From contig NZ_QDDJ01000003.1 of the NCBI RefSeq assembly GCF_003121625.1, positions 62,001-126,000 on the forward strand: a stretch of 64,000 nucleotides of DNA, given 5' to 3'. Below are positions 48,085 to 56,233 of this stretch, in pieces. The stretch is from Ornithinimicrobium cavernae (GTDB taxonomy: Bacteria > Actinomycetota > Actinomycetes > Actinomycetales > Dermatophilaceae). Made by a program: the position numbers and the translations under genes. Positions within the stretch are counted from its first letter, which is position 1. Every line of letters starts with the position of its first letter. The notes beneath the pieces were generated by a model that made no database searches, was not told the origin of the DNA, and was given only the letters and a program-made list of their open reading frames with translations.

Positions 48085-49007
48085 TGCAGCTCGGGGGCTC
48101 CCGCGACGTCGGCGAGCCACTCGGTCGCCAGGTCCTCCAGCGTGCCGTCCTCCCGCAGCGCGTCGACGGCCTGCGTGGCGCAGTCGGTGACCGGGCTGCC
48201 CAGGTCCAGCACGAAGCCGAGCTGCTCCGCCTCGCCCGTCAGCGGGAGCTGGCCGACGATGACGCCGCCCTCGATCTCCACGGCCGTCAGGTAGAAGGCC
48301 GTCGGCAGGTCGACCACGATCGCGTCCACCTGGCCGTTGTCGAGGGCCAGCTTGGCCTCCTCGTTGCTGTTGAAGATCAGCGGGTCCTGGCTCGGGGCGA
48401 TGGACTCCTCGATGGAGGTCAGGCTGGTGGTGCCCACCTGGGCGCCGAGGAGGCTGTCCGTGAGGTCGGCCAGGCTGGCGGCGTCGGCGGCACCGGCGCC
48501 CTCCTTGGAGACCACGGCCTGGCGCACGTCGTAGTAGCCGGAGGTGAAGTCGACCGCCTGCCGGCGCTCGTCGGTGATCGAGAACTGGTTGAGCGCCAGG
48601 TCAAAGTTCTTCGGCCCCGGGGCGATGGTCGCCTCGAACGGGTTGCGGACCCACTCCACGGCGTCGGCGTCGTAGCCGAGCTGCTCGGCCACGGCATACG
48701 CGACGGCCGACTCGAACCCCTCCCCGCTGGCCGGGTCGTTGTCCACCATCCACGGCTCGAACGCCGGCTCGGAGGTGCTGAACGTCAGGGTGCCTGCGGT
48801 CAGCGTCTCGAGGGAGTCGGGGGAGCAGGCCCCTGCGTCGCCGACCGCGGGTGCGGTGTCGCTCTCTGCGTCCGCGGCCGCCTCCGTGCTCTGCTCGTCG
48901 GCGGTGGGGTCCCCAGAGGGCTCCGGCTCCTCCTCACCACCGCACGAGGCGAGCAGGACGGCCGCGGTCGACAGGATGGCCAGGCGGGAGAGACGGGTGC
49001 GGGACAT
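48081..49007 (-). CDS. Polar amino acid ABC transporter, substrate-binding lipoprotein
   Basis: 308 residues. Signal peptide with lipobox LLASC, an acidic linker (about 25-60), then a type II periplasmic-binding fold: LTAGTLTFSTSEPAFEPWMV, GFESAVAYAVAEQLGYD, FDLALNQFSITDERRQAVDFTSGYY (family signature) and DNGQVDAIVVDLPTAFYL. Likely binds a polar or basic amino acid; specificity unknown. ATG at 49007. First gene of the three-gene importer operon; a GTATGCCG octamer lies 26 bp upstream. Confidence 0.93.
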   Translation of the reverse strand: MSRTRLSRLAILSTAAVLLASCGGEEEPEPSGDPTADEQSTEAAADAESDTAPAVGDAGACSPDSLETLTAGTLTFSTSEPAFEPWMVDNDPASGEGFESAVAYAVAEQLGYDADAVEWVRNPFEATIAPGPKNFDLALNQFSITDERRQAVDFTSGYYDVRQAVVSKEGAGAADAASLADLTDSLLGAQVGTTSLTSIEESIAPSQDPLIFNSNEEAKLALDNGQVDAIVVDLPTAFYLTAVEIEGGVIVGQLPLTGEAEQLGFVLDLGSPVTDCATQAVDALREDGTLEDLATEWLADVAGAPELQ

Positions 49008-49086
49008 GTCGTGCTCCAGGGGGTGCGGAGGAGTATGCCGCCCGGTCGGCTCGGGCGTGGACGCAAGCGTAGTCCGTGGCGGACCC

Positions 49087-50265
49087 CTACTCGCAGACGA
49101 TGCCGTCGCTGTCGGCGTCCCGGTACCAGTCGTACTCGGGGTCCTTCCCCTGGTAGTACGGGCCGAGCCCGGCGGCCTTGGCGGCCTTGCACGTCCTGTG
49201 GCGTTGGTCCGTGGCGCCGCCACCGTCCCCGGGGCCCGGGTCCATGACGGGGGCGGGTGCGGTCGCCGGCGGGGCAGCCACCGGCTCCGGCTGGGGCTCC
49301 GGCGCGGGCGCGGGAGGTGCGGCTGCCAGCTCGGGCCGCAGCTCGGCATACTCTGCCTCCGGCAGGGGCTCGTCGGGGCAGTCGGTCAGGATCCGTTCCA
49401 TCGCGTCGTGCTCCGCCTCGGTGACCCAGAGCCCGTACTCGTGCTTCACGGCGACCTGGCGGGCCACGTAGGCGCACCGGTAGGGCTTGTGCGGCGGCAG
49501 CCAGGTCGCGGTGTCCCCGGCACCCTTCTGTGAGTTCAGCCGGCCCTCGACCGCGAGCAGGTTCAACGGGTCGTTCCCGAAGGTGCGCAGGGTGTCCTCG
49601 TCCCAGGCCTGGGCGCCCTTCTGCCAGGCATCGGAGAGTGCGACGACGTGGTCGATCTCGATGGCCCCGCCGGTGCTGTCCCGGACGAAGGCGATCGTCT
49701 CGCCGGAGTAGGGGCTGTGCAACGTGCCGGACAGGGCGACGCACCCGCGGGTGTCGTGCTTGATCACCAGGTCGGTGAGGTCGCGGCGGAGGATGTCGTT
49801 GCGGACGTCGCAGCCGTTCCGGTCGAGGTCGTAGGACCGGTACTGGAACAGGTCCCGGTCGTAACCGGTCGTGGCGGCGCGGCCCTTCACCTCGAGATCG
49901 GCGAGCACCGCCAGCGCTGTCCCCGGCGCGGCGACGACTGCCGGCTCCGCCTCGACCACCTCCGGGGCGTCCGCGGGCTCCTTGGTGGGTGCCGGCGTCG
50001 TCGGGCTCGCGGACGGCTCCGGGGCCTCCGACGCCGGGGCCGCGGAGGTCGTGGCTGCGGGCTCGGTCGTGGGAGCGGGCGCCTCCGGTGGGGCGGACGC
50101 GGTGGGCGCGACGGCAACGGTGTCTGCAGGAGTGACGACCGGGTCCGTGTTGTCGAGATTGCCCACGGCGTAGCCGAGGAGAGCCACGGCAGCCAGGCCG
50201 AACAGCCATCGTCGGGGGCGACGCCTGGTCGCTCGGGCAGGGCGGGCAGGGGTGAAGGCAGGCAC
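49087..50265 (-). CDS. Secreted HNH (DUF1524-type) nuclease with Excalibur calcium-binding domain
   Basis: 392 residues. Twin-basic N-terminus and signal-anchor helix (about 20-38), a long Pro/Ala/Thr linker (40-115), then an HNH/DUF1524 nuclease core: GCDVRNDILRRDL, GGAIEIDHVVALSDAWQKGAQAW (catalytic His), DPLNLLAVEGRLNSQKGAGD (Asn, Lys), and WLPPHKPYRCAYV. The C-terminus (about 355-392) is an Excalibur motif, CKAAKAAGLGPYYQGKDPEYD then DADSDGIVCE, a calcium-binding module. Probable extracellular nuclease for phosphate or nucleotide scavenging. GTG at 50265. Confidence 0.9.
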   Translation of the reverse strand: MPAFTPARPARATRRRPRRWLFGLAAVALLGYAVGNLDNTDPVVTPADTVAVAPTASAPPEAPAPTTEPAATTSAAPASEAPEPSASPTTPAPTKEPADAPEVVEAEPAVVAAPGTALAVLADLEVKGRAATTGYDRDLFQYRSYDLDRNGCDVRNDILRRDLTDLVIKHDTRGCVALSGTLHSPYSGETIAFVRDSTGGAIEIDHVVALSDAWQKGAQAWDEDTLRTFGNDPLNLLAVEGRLNSQKGAGDTATWLPPHKPYRCAYVARQVAVKHEYGLWVTEAEHDAMERILTDCPDEPLPEAEYAELRPELAAAPPAPAPEPQPEPVAAPPATAPAPVMDPGPGDGGGATDQRHRTCKAAKAAGLGPYYQGKDPEYDWYRDADSDGIVCE

Positions 50266-50386
50266 GGCAGGGACTCCCTCTCAGGCGCGGCCCGAGGGGT
50301 CACGGTCCTCAGGTCCGGAGGGAGTGACCCCTCAAGGGCGAACCGTAGCCCAGCCCTCGTTGCCGCCGCTAGCCCCCGGACACACC

Positions 50387-50421
50387 AGAGCCGCAGGTCG
50401 CTGCTGCTGACCTGCGGCTCT
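50387..50421 (-). terminator. Terminator of tRNA-Phe
   Basis: Perfect 13-bp stem (50387-50399 with 50409-50421), 9-nt loop, starting 5 bp beyond the CCA end of the tRNA. Confidence 0.8.
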
Positions 50422-50425
50422 CGGG

Positions 50426-50502
50426 TGGTGGCCAGGGGCGGGGTCGAACCGCCGACCTTCCGATTTTCAGTCGGACGCTCGTACCAACTGAGCTACCTGG
50501 CC
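50426..50502 (-). tRNA. tRNA-Phe (GAA), CCA encoded
   Basis: 77 nt. Acceptor GGCCAGG/CCTGGCC with A73 and genomic CCA; D arm GCTC/GAGC; anticodon stem TCCGA/TCGGA with loop CTGAAAA (anticodon GAA); T arm GGCGG/CCGCC with TTCGACC loop. All stems pair perfectly. Confidence 0.97.
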
Positions 50503-50569
50503 GGGTCTGCGCGCCAGACAGTCGTCTGACCTGCGCACACAAGACGCCGGATCGTTCCGGCGCGGGATC

Positions 50570-50575
50570 ACTATA
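50570..50575 (-). promoter_or_regulatory. Probable -10 box of the tRNA-Phe promoter
   Basis: Minus strand reads TATAGT about 70 nt upstream of the tRNA 5' end; no good -35 was found. A 7-bp hairpin (50545-50562) lies just downstream in the precursor leader. Confidence 0.4.
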
Positions 50576-50673
50576 CCCGAAACCCAGGTGCCGCCTCGTG
50601 CCCGCCTCGTGCCCGCCTCGTGCCGGCGGTGTCCGCACGGGAGAGCCGACGTGCCGCGGGCGGGTACGCCAGG

Positions 50674-51687
50674 TCAGCGGAGCACGAAGCCGGGCACGAG
50701 CGGGTCCCTCGGGTCGACCGTGAACGTGCTCGTCCCGGTGCGGTAGGCCATGCCGGTCACCTCCGGCACCACGGCCGTGCGGCCGGACACCTCGGTGCGC
50801 CCCACGATCCGTGCGGTGAACACGGAGCCCACGATGGACCTGTGAGACAGGGTGTCGGAGTCGGTCAGCCGGCCCGCGGCGGCCAGGGTGGCCACCCTGG
50901 CGCCGGTGCCCGAGCCGCAGGGTGATCGGTCCAGCTCGCCGTCGGCGAAGATCGTGACGTTGCGCTGGTGCAGCGCGTGGCCCTCACCGGCCGGCAGGTC
51001 CTCGTGGAGGATGGTGCCGTAGATCCCGCTCAGGCGGTCGTCCACGGGGTGGCGGGCCACCGGGGAGTCGTTGAGGGCCCACTTGACCTCCCGACCGAGC
51101 GCGATGAGAGCGGTCGTGTGGGCGGGGTCCACGGACAGCCCCAGTGCCCCGACATCCAGCTGGGCGTAGATGGCGCCGCTGTAGGAGACGTCGACCACGA
51201 GGTCCCCGACAGAGGTGCTGACCGGCACGTCCCTGGCCAACAGATAGCTCGGGACGTTGACGAAGTCGACGGCAGCGACCCGTCCCTGCTCGGTGTGCAC
51301 GCGCGCGGTGACACGGCCGGAGGGCACGTCGATGACGACGTCCGTGGCGCCCGTGTCAGGTGCGTGGACCCGACCGGTCTCGACCGCCCACACGCCGAGC
51401 GCGATGGTGCCGTGTCCGCAGGCCGTGGAGAAACCGTCCTTGTGCCAGAACAGCACGCCGAAGTCAGCTCCGTCGTCGTCGGGCGGAGTGATGAACCCGC
51501 CGTACATGTCCGCGTGACCCCGTGGCTCGAAGCAGAGCACCTGCCGGGCCCGCTCCACCGCCTCGTCCGAGGCGGCGTTGACCCGGCGTTCGGCCACGCT
51601 CGCCCCGGACAGGGGGATCCCGAGGTGGCTGATGATCCGGAACGGCTCGCCGCCCGTGTGGTAGTCCTCGGTGTGGTACTGCTCCAT
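50674..51687 (-). CDS. Proline racemase-family epimerase (hydroxyproline 2-epimerase or proline racemase)
   Basis: 337 residues. Both catalytic cysteines are present: Cys90 in STACGHGTIA and Cys257 in DRSPCGSGT. This marks a two-base racemase/epimerase and argues against trans-3-hydroxyproline dehydratase, which lacks one of them. Candidate substrates are 4-hydroxyproline, 3-hydroxyproline or proline. ATG at 51687. Last gene of the minus-strand operon that begins at 59266, 36 bp after the proline dehydrogenase gene. Confidence 0.9.
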   Translation of the reverse strand: MEQYHTEDYHTGGEPFRIISHLGIPLSGASVAERRVNAASDEAVERARQVLCFEPRGHADMYGGFITPPDDDGADFGVLFWHKDGFSTACGHGTIALGVWAVETGRVHAPDTGATDVVIDVPSGRVTARVHTEQGRVAAVDFVNVPSYLLARDVPVSTSVGDLVVDVSYSGAIYAQLDVGALGLSVDPAHTTALIALGREVKWALNDSPVARHPVDDRLSGIYGTILHEDLPAGEGHALHQRNVTIFADGELDRSPCGSGTGARVATLAAAGRLTDSDTLSHRSIVGSVFTARIVGRTEVSGRTAVVPEVTGMAYRTGTSTFTVDPRDPLVPGFVLR

Positions 51688-51723
51688 GGGGCTGCCCTCC
51701 GTGGGGTCGGGGTCGTCAGTGCG

Positions 51724-52671
51724 TCAGGCGCGCTGGACCAGGGCCCGCAGGAAGAACCGGAGGTTGTCGGGCTTCTCGGCCAGCCTCCGGGTGAAGTAGC
51801 CGTACCAGTCGGTGCCGTAGGGCACGTAGACCCGCACGGTGTGGCCGAGGTCGCGCAGGCGTCCCTGCTCGTCGGTCCGGATCCCGGAGAGGAACTGGAA
51901 CTCGAAGCTGCCCGGAGCCCGTCGGGTCTCCTCAGCCAGCGCGAGGGCGGCGGTGATGACCTCCGGGTCGTGGGAGGCGACCATCGGGTAGCCCCGGCCG
52001 TGCATCAGCAGCCGCAGGTCCCGCAGGTAGGCGGCCGTGATGGCCGGCCGGGTGCGGTGGGCGACCGTCGGTGGCTCGTCGTAGGCGCCCTTGACCAGGC
52101 GCACCCTGGACCCGGTGTCGGCGAGTCGGCCCAGGTCGCCCGGTGTCCGCAGCAGCATGCTCTGGATCGCCACCCCGGTGTCCGGGAACTCCTCACGGAG
52201 CGCGTGGAGGACGGTCAGGGTGGAGTCGACCGTGGTGTGGTCCTCCATGTCGATCGTCATCCGTGCCCCGAGGGACTCGGCCTTCTTGGCGATCCCGCGG
52301 ACGTGCTCGGTGACCCGCTGCATCCCGTAGGACCGGTCCGTGCCGCCGAGGAACAGCCCCAGTGCCGAGAGCTTGACGGAGACCTCGGTGCCCTGAGCGA
52401 CGCCGGCCTCCTCCAGGGCACCCAGGAGGGTGAGGTACTCCTCGGCCGTCGCCCGGGCGACGGCCTCCTCCTGGGTGTACTCCCCCAGGAAGTCGACCGT
52501 GGCCAGCAGCCCACGCTCGCGCAGGGCGCTCACCGCGGCGACCGCGTCGGTGGTGCGTTCGCCGGCGACGAATCGCTCGACGACCCTCCGGGTGACGGGC
52601 ATCCCGGAGAGGGCCCGGCGCACGCCGGGCAGGGCGGAGAGGGCCAGGATCGGCCTGCGCAACAGGTTCAC
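51724..52671 (-). CDS. Proline dehydrogenase (monofunctional PRODH)
   Basis: FAD enzyme oxidising L-proline to pyrroline-5-carboxylate at the membrane or cytosol. 315 residues. Seen: SVKLSALGLFL, TIDMEDHTTVDSTL, AIQSMLLRTPGDL, RLVKGAYDEP, ASHDPEVI, FEFQFLSGIR and the C-terminal VPYGTDWYGYFTRRLAEKPDN, which carries the substrate Arg-Arg pair region. No fused P5C dehydrogenase, and none elsewhere in the window. GTG at 52671 lies 4 bp after the cupin stop. Confidence 0.93.
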   Translation of the reverse strand: MNLLRRPILALSALPGVRRALSGMPVTRRVVERFVAGERTTDAVAAVSALRERGLLATVDFLGEYTQEEAVARATAEEYLTLLGALEEAGVAQGTEVSVKLSALGLFLGGTDRSYGMQRVTEHVRGIAKKAESLGARMTIDMEDHTTVDSTLTVLHALREEFPDTGVAIQSMLLRTPGDLGRLADTGSRVRLVKGAYDEPPTVAHRTRPAITAAYLRDLRLLMHGRGYPMVASHDPEVITAALALAEETRRAPGSFEFQFLSGIRTDEQGRLRDLGHTVRVYVPYGTDWYGYFTRRLAEKPDNLRFFLRALVQRA

Positions 52672-52675
52672 CTGG

Positions 52676-53095
52676 TCAGGCCTCGATGATCGATCCGGGC
52701 GGTGCGCAGTAGAGCACCTTGAGCATGCCGGGCCCGCGGTTGATCGCCTGGTGGTGGGTGCCGACCGGGTTCAGCAGGAACTGCCCCTCCCGCACCACGA
52801 TCGCCTCCCTGCGGCGGGGCAGCAGCATGGTCAGCTCGCCGGAGATGACATAGAGGAACTCGTCGGCGTCCTCGTGCAGGTCCACCCAGAAGCTCTCCCC
52901 GGGCAGGCACTCGAACTGGCCCAGCTCGTAGCGGTCGTTGGCGATCAGGGTGCGCATCAACGCGTCGCCGGGCTCGTAGCGGTCCTGCGGGCCCGGCCGG
53001 TCCGGCCTGGTGTAGAGGGTCAGCGGCACGTCAGCCGGGTCGATGACCTGGGGGAGGCGCTCGTCTGCCGGGCTGTGCTGGTCCTGCTCGCTCAT
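52676..53095 (-). CDS. Cupin-domain protein of the N-methylproline cluster
   Basis: 139 residues, one conserved beta-barrel cupin (about 55-130): VDLHEDADEFLYVISGELTMLL supplies motif 1 (His, Glu; one usual His is Asp), and HHQAINRGPGMLKVLY motif 2. Related small cupins bind metals or act as dioxygenases or sensors. Its place between the betaine-type importer and PRODH suggests a role in demethylation or ring chemistry, but no function can be assigned. ATG at 53095, one base after the opuAC stop. Confidence 0.8.
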   Translation of the reverse strand: MSEQDQHSPADERLPQVIDPADVPLTLYTRPDRPGPQDRYEPGDALMRTLIANDRYELGQFECLPGESFWVDLHEDADEFLYVISGELTMLLPRRREAIVVREGQFLLNPVGTHHQAINRGPGMLKVLYCAPPGSIIEA

Positions 53096-53096
53096 C

Positions 53097-53984
53097 TCAG
53101 CCCTCCGTCCACTCGTTGACGACGTCCTCGTTGTCGGCGATCCACTCCCGGACGGCCTCCTGCTCCTTGCCCTGGCCGGCCTCGGTGATCGTCAGCTCCA
53201 GGGACTCCAGCTCCTCGGGCTCCATGTGGAAGCGGGCCAGCTGGTCGATGACCTCGGTGTTGCCGTTGAACTCCTTGGAGGCGATCACCTTGTAGGTGTC
53301 GTTCTCGCCGAAGGAGCCCTCCGTGTCCTCGAGGAGCTGCACGGGGTACTTGTTGAAGGCCCAGTGCGGCTGCCAGAGGGTGACCGCGATCGGCTCCTCC
53401 TCCGTGATCGCCTTGTCGAGGGCGGCCAACATGGCGGGCGTGCTGCCGTCGAGGATCTTCAGACCGTCCAGGCCGTAGTCGCTCACCGCGTTGTCCTTGA
53501 GCTGGCGCATGAGGCCGGTCCCCGGCTCGATGCCGACGATCTGGCCGCCGACCGCCTCCGGGTTGGCCGCCAGGTCCTCCAGCGTGTCCATGTCGACGTA
53601 GTCGGGGACCGCCACGCCCTGGATCAGGGTGTCGTACCACTGGCCGACCACCTCGAACTGGTCCTCGAACTCGGCCCAGTAGTCCTCGTGCGTCCGGGGG
53701 GTCGCGGCCATGAAGATGTCGAGCTGGCCCTGGGAGACACCGGAGTACAGCGCGGCGACCTCCAGCTGGGTCAACGTCACCGTGTAGCCCTGCTGCTCGA
53801 GGAGCTCCTTCCAGAGGAAGCTGTTGGCGATGTTCTCGTCCCAGGCGATGTAGCCGATGTTGACGTTCTTGTCCTCGTCGCCACCGGCGGACGTGGACTG
53901 GGTCTCGCCGCTGCAGGCGGTCAGCAGGAGGGCACCGGAGAGCGCCACGGCGGCCAGCCGCTGGAGGGGGGTCGAACGGTTCAT
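53097..53984 (-). CDS. opuAC: Glycine/proline betaine ABC transporter, binding lipoprotein
   Basis: 295 residues of the OpuAC/ProX type. Signal peptide with lipobox LLTAC, then NIGYIAWDENIANSFLWKELLEQQGY split by the first turn, and aromatic ligand-cage segments (IAWDEN, PRTHEDYW, WQPHWAFNKY) typical of quaternary-ammonium binding. In this catabolic cluster the ligand is more likely proline betaine or a hydroxyproline betaine/N-methylproline than glycine betaine (inference). ATG at 53984; 109 bp separate it from the permease gene. Confidence 0.9.
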   Translation of the reverse strand: MNRSTPLQRLAAVALSGALLLTACSGETQSTSAGGDEDKNVNIGYIAWDENIANSFLWKELLEQQGYTVTLTQLEVAALYSGVSQGQLDIFMAATPRTHEDYWAEFEDQFEVVGQWYDTLIQGVAVPDYVDMDTLEDLAANPEAVGGQIVGIEPGTGLMRQLKDNAVSDYGLDGLKILDGSTPAMLAALDKAITEEEPIAVTLWQPHWAFNKYPVQLLEDTEGSFGENDTYKVIASKEFNGNTEVIDQLARFHMEPEELESLELTITEAGQGKEQEAVREWIADNEDVVNEWTEG

Positions 53985-54093
53985 GGTGTGGTCCCTTTCA
54001 GGGTGGGTTCGGATCGGGTATGCCGTGCGTCGGGGTCGGTCGTCGTGTCTCGTTCGGGGGGCTGCGCCCGCGACAGGGTGGGCGGTGCTGCCG

Positions 54094-55011
54094 TCAGTGG
54101 ACGGGGGCCTGGCCCACGACGGTCGGGGGGTCGGCCGCCTGGTCGTCGTCCCCCTCGTCCTCGTCATCGCCGTCCGCGGGGTCGCTGTGCCGGTCGAGGG
54201 GGAAGGCGCTGGTCAGTCGGTCCAGGAGGATGGCGAGGAAGACGACGCCGATCCCTCCCTCGAAGCCGGTGCTGACCTGCAGCCGGCTGATGCCCTCGAC
54301 CACCACCGCGCCGAGGCCTCCCGCGCCGACCATGCCGGCGATGACCACCATGGACAGCGCCATCATGATGACCTGGTTGACACCGGCCATGATCGAGGGG
54401 ACGGCCAGGGGTAGCTGCACCTGCCGGAGCAGCTGGTTGCGGTTGGCGCCGAAGGCCAGCGAGGCCTCGACCATCTCCGGGTCCACCTGCCGTAGCCCGA
54501 GCTCGGTGAGGCGCACGGCCGGGGGGATCGCGAAGATGAAGGTGGCGACGGTGGCGGGGACGACACCGATCCCGAAGAAGAACACGGCGGGGATCAGGTA
54601 GACGAAGACCGGCAGGGTCTGCATGAAGTCCAGCACCGGGCGGATGGTCGCGCTGGCGGCGTAGGTGCGGGCAGCGAGGATCCCGGTGGGCACGCCGACC
54701 AGGACCGCGAGGAACGCTGCCACGATCACGATGGCCAGGGTCGCCATGGTCGCTCCCCACAGGCCCATGGAGTCCACGATGAGCATGCCCAGCAGGGTGA
54801 ACACCGCGAAGCCGATCCCCCGGGCCCACAGCGCCAGGACGGTGGCGGCCACCGTGATGACCAGTGCGTGCGGCGCGGTGAGGACGAAGAGCACCGTGTC
54901 GATCAGGACCGTCATCACCCAGGCGATGGCGTCGAAGATCACGGTCGCGTTGGTCTGGAGCCACCGGACCGTGGCGGCAGCCCCCTCGCCGATGTGTAGG
55001 TCAGGAAGCAT
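54094..55011 (-). CDS. opuAB: Glycine/proline betaine ABC transporter, permease
   Basis: 305 residues, ProW/OpuAB type, six or so membrane helices: LVGVPTGILAARTYAASATIRPVLDFMQTLPVFVYLIPAVFFFG spans the typical core (listed here only as residues about 105-148), with EAA loop ELGLRQVDPEMVEASLAFGA and VNQVIMMALSMVVIAGMVGAGG later. Acidic tail. ATG at 55011 lies inside the end of the ATPase gene (11-bp overlap). Confidence 0.92.
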   Translation of the reverse strand: MLPDLHIGEGAAATVRWLQTNATVIFDAIAWVMTVLIDTVLFVLTAPHALVITVAATVLALWARGIGFAVFTLLGMLIVDSMGLWGATMATLAIVIVAAFLAVLVGVPTGILAARTYAASATIRPVLDFMQTLPVFVYLIPAVFFFGIGVVPATVATFIFAIPPAVRLTELGLRQVDPEMVEASLAFGANRNQLLRQVQLPLAVPSIMAGVNQVIMMALSMVVIAGMVGAGGLGAVVVEGISRLQVSTGFEGGIGVVFLAILLDRLTSAFPLDRHSDPADGDDEDEGDDDQAADPPTVVGQAPVH

Positions 55012-56233
55012 GGCTCCTCATTCCGGTCAGTGAGTCGAGCAGGGCACCTCGGGTGAGCACCCCGAGCAGGCGTGCGTCCGCGTCGAGCACGGCCAGCGGA
55101 ACAGGTCGGCTGCCGACCTGTTGGACCAGGTCGATCAGCACGGTGTGTCTGTCGACGGCCTCGTAGTCCTGGGTGATGAGGTCCCGGACCGGGGAACCGT
55201 CGCCGGCAGCAGCCAGGAGGTCCTCGCGGGTGACCACACCGGCCACCCGGCCGTCGTCGCCGACGGCGTAGGCAGCGTCGACCCCTGCCTCGTCGACGCG
55301 GGTGAGCAAGGACCCTGCGGCCTCGTCCGGGTGTCCCACCGGGTCGGCCGGGTGCATCGCGGCACCTGCCCGGATGACCCTGGAGCGGTCGACGTCGGCG
55401 ATGAACTGGGCGACGTAGTCGTCGGCGGGGGTGCTGAGGATCTCGTCGGCGCTGCCGACCTGGACGGCTCGTCCGTCGCGCATCACCATGATGCGGTGGC
55501 CCAGGCGCATCGCCTCGTTGAGGTCGTGGGTGACGAAGACGATGGTCTTCTGCAGGTCCGTCTGCAGCTCGAGGAGCAGGTCCTGCATGTCCCGCCGGAT
55601 GAGGGGGTCCAGTGCGCTGAACGGCTCGTCCATCAGCAGGATGTCGGCGTCGGTGGCCAGGGCCCTGGCCAGGCCGACCCGCTGCCGCATCCCACCGGAC
55701 AGCTCGCTGGGCCGGGAGCTCCCCCAGCGTCCCAACCCGACCTTCTCCAGGGCCCAGGCGGCCCGCTGCCGACGCTCGTCCGGGTCGACGCCCCTGACCT
55801 GGAGGCCGTAGGCGGCGTTCTCCAGGACGGTGCGATGGGGGAAGAGCGCAAAGTGCTGGAAGACCATCGTGACGGTCTGGTTGCGCAGGGTGCGCAGCGC
55901 GGACTCCGGCACGTTGGTGATCTCCTGGCCGCCGACCCGGATCGACCCGCTGGTCGGTTCCACGAGGCGGTTGAGCATCCGGAGCATCGTCGACTTCCCG
56001 GACCCGGACAGGCCCATGATGACGAAGACCTCACCCCGCGCGACCGTGAAGTTGAGGTCGTCCACGGCCCTGGTCCCCGGGCGCTTGGCCCTGCTCCGTC
56101 CGCGCCGGCCCGTCCGGTCCCCCTCATAGATCTTGGTCACCTTCTCCACGACGACCAGCGGCGGGGCGGGTGCGGGGTCCGTCGCGGTCGTCGTGGACCC
56201 GGTGAGGGGGGCAGAGGTGCTCGGATATGTCAT
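55001..56233 (-). CDS. opuAA: Glycine/proline betaine ABC transporter, ATPase with CBS domains
   Basis: 410 residues. ATPase core (about 25-290): Walker A GLSGSGKST, NRLVEPTSGSI, QHFALFPHRTVLEN, signature LSGGMRQRVGLARAL, Walker B ILLMDEPFSALDPL, THDLNEAM. C-terminal CBS pair (about 300-410) as in ionic-strength-sensing OpuA. The N-terminal 25 residues and the basic RTGRRGRSRAKRPG insert before the core are unusual. ATG at 56233 overlaps the Ocd stop (ATGA). Confidence 0.93.
   Translation of the reverse strand: MTYPSTSAPLTGSTTTATDPAPAPPLVVVEKVTKIYEGDRTGRRGRSRAKRPGTRAVDDLNFTVARGEVFVIMGLSGSGKSTMLRMLNRLVEPTSGSIRVGGQEITNVPESALRTLRNQTVTMVFQHFALFPHRTVLENAAYGLQVRGVDPDERRQRAAWALEKVGLGRWGSSRPSELSGGMRQRVGLARALATDADILLMDEPFSALDPLIRRDMQDLLLELQTDLQKTIVFVTHDLNEAMRLGHRIMVMRDGRAVQVGSADEILSTPADDYVAQFIADVDRSRVIRAGAAMHPADPVGHPDEAAGSLLTRVDEAGVDAAYAVGDDGRVAGVVTREDLLAAAGDGSPVRDLITQDYEAVDRHTVLIDLVQQVGSRPVPLAVLDADARLLGVLTRGALLDSLTGMRSHAS

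Noticed and set aside
50593-50625. Tandem CCTCGTGCCCG units beside tRNA-Phe as an integrase attachment site
   Set aside because: There is no integrase or foreign-looking DNA nearby and no duplicated tRNA end; it is a short local repeat.
50674-51687. trans-3-hydroxy-L-proline dehydratase
   Set aside because: Both active-site cysteines are present, whereas the dehydratase subgroup lacks one of them; an epimerase/racemase is more likely.
53097-56233. Simple glycine-betaine osmoprotectant importer
   Set aside because: Sequence allows it, but the genes are embedded in one operon with demethylase, Ocd-type reductase, PRODH and epimerase, so a catabolic substrate is favoured.
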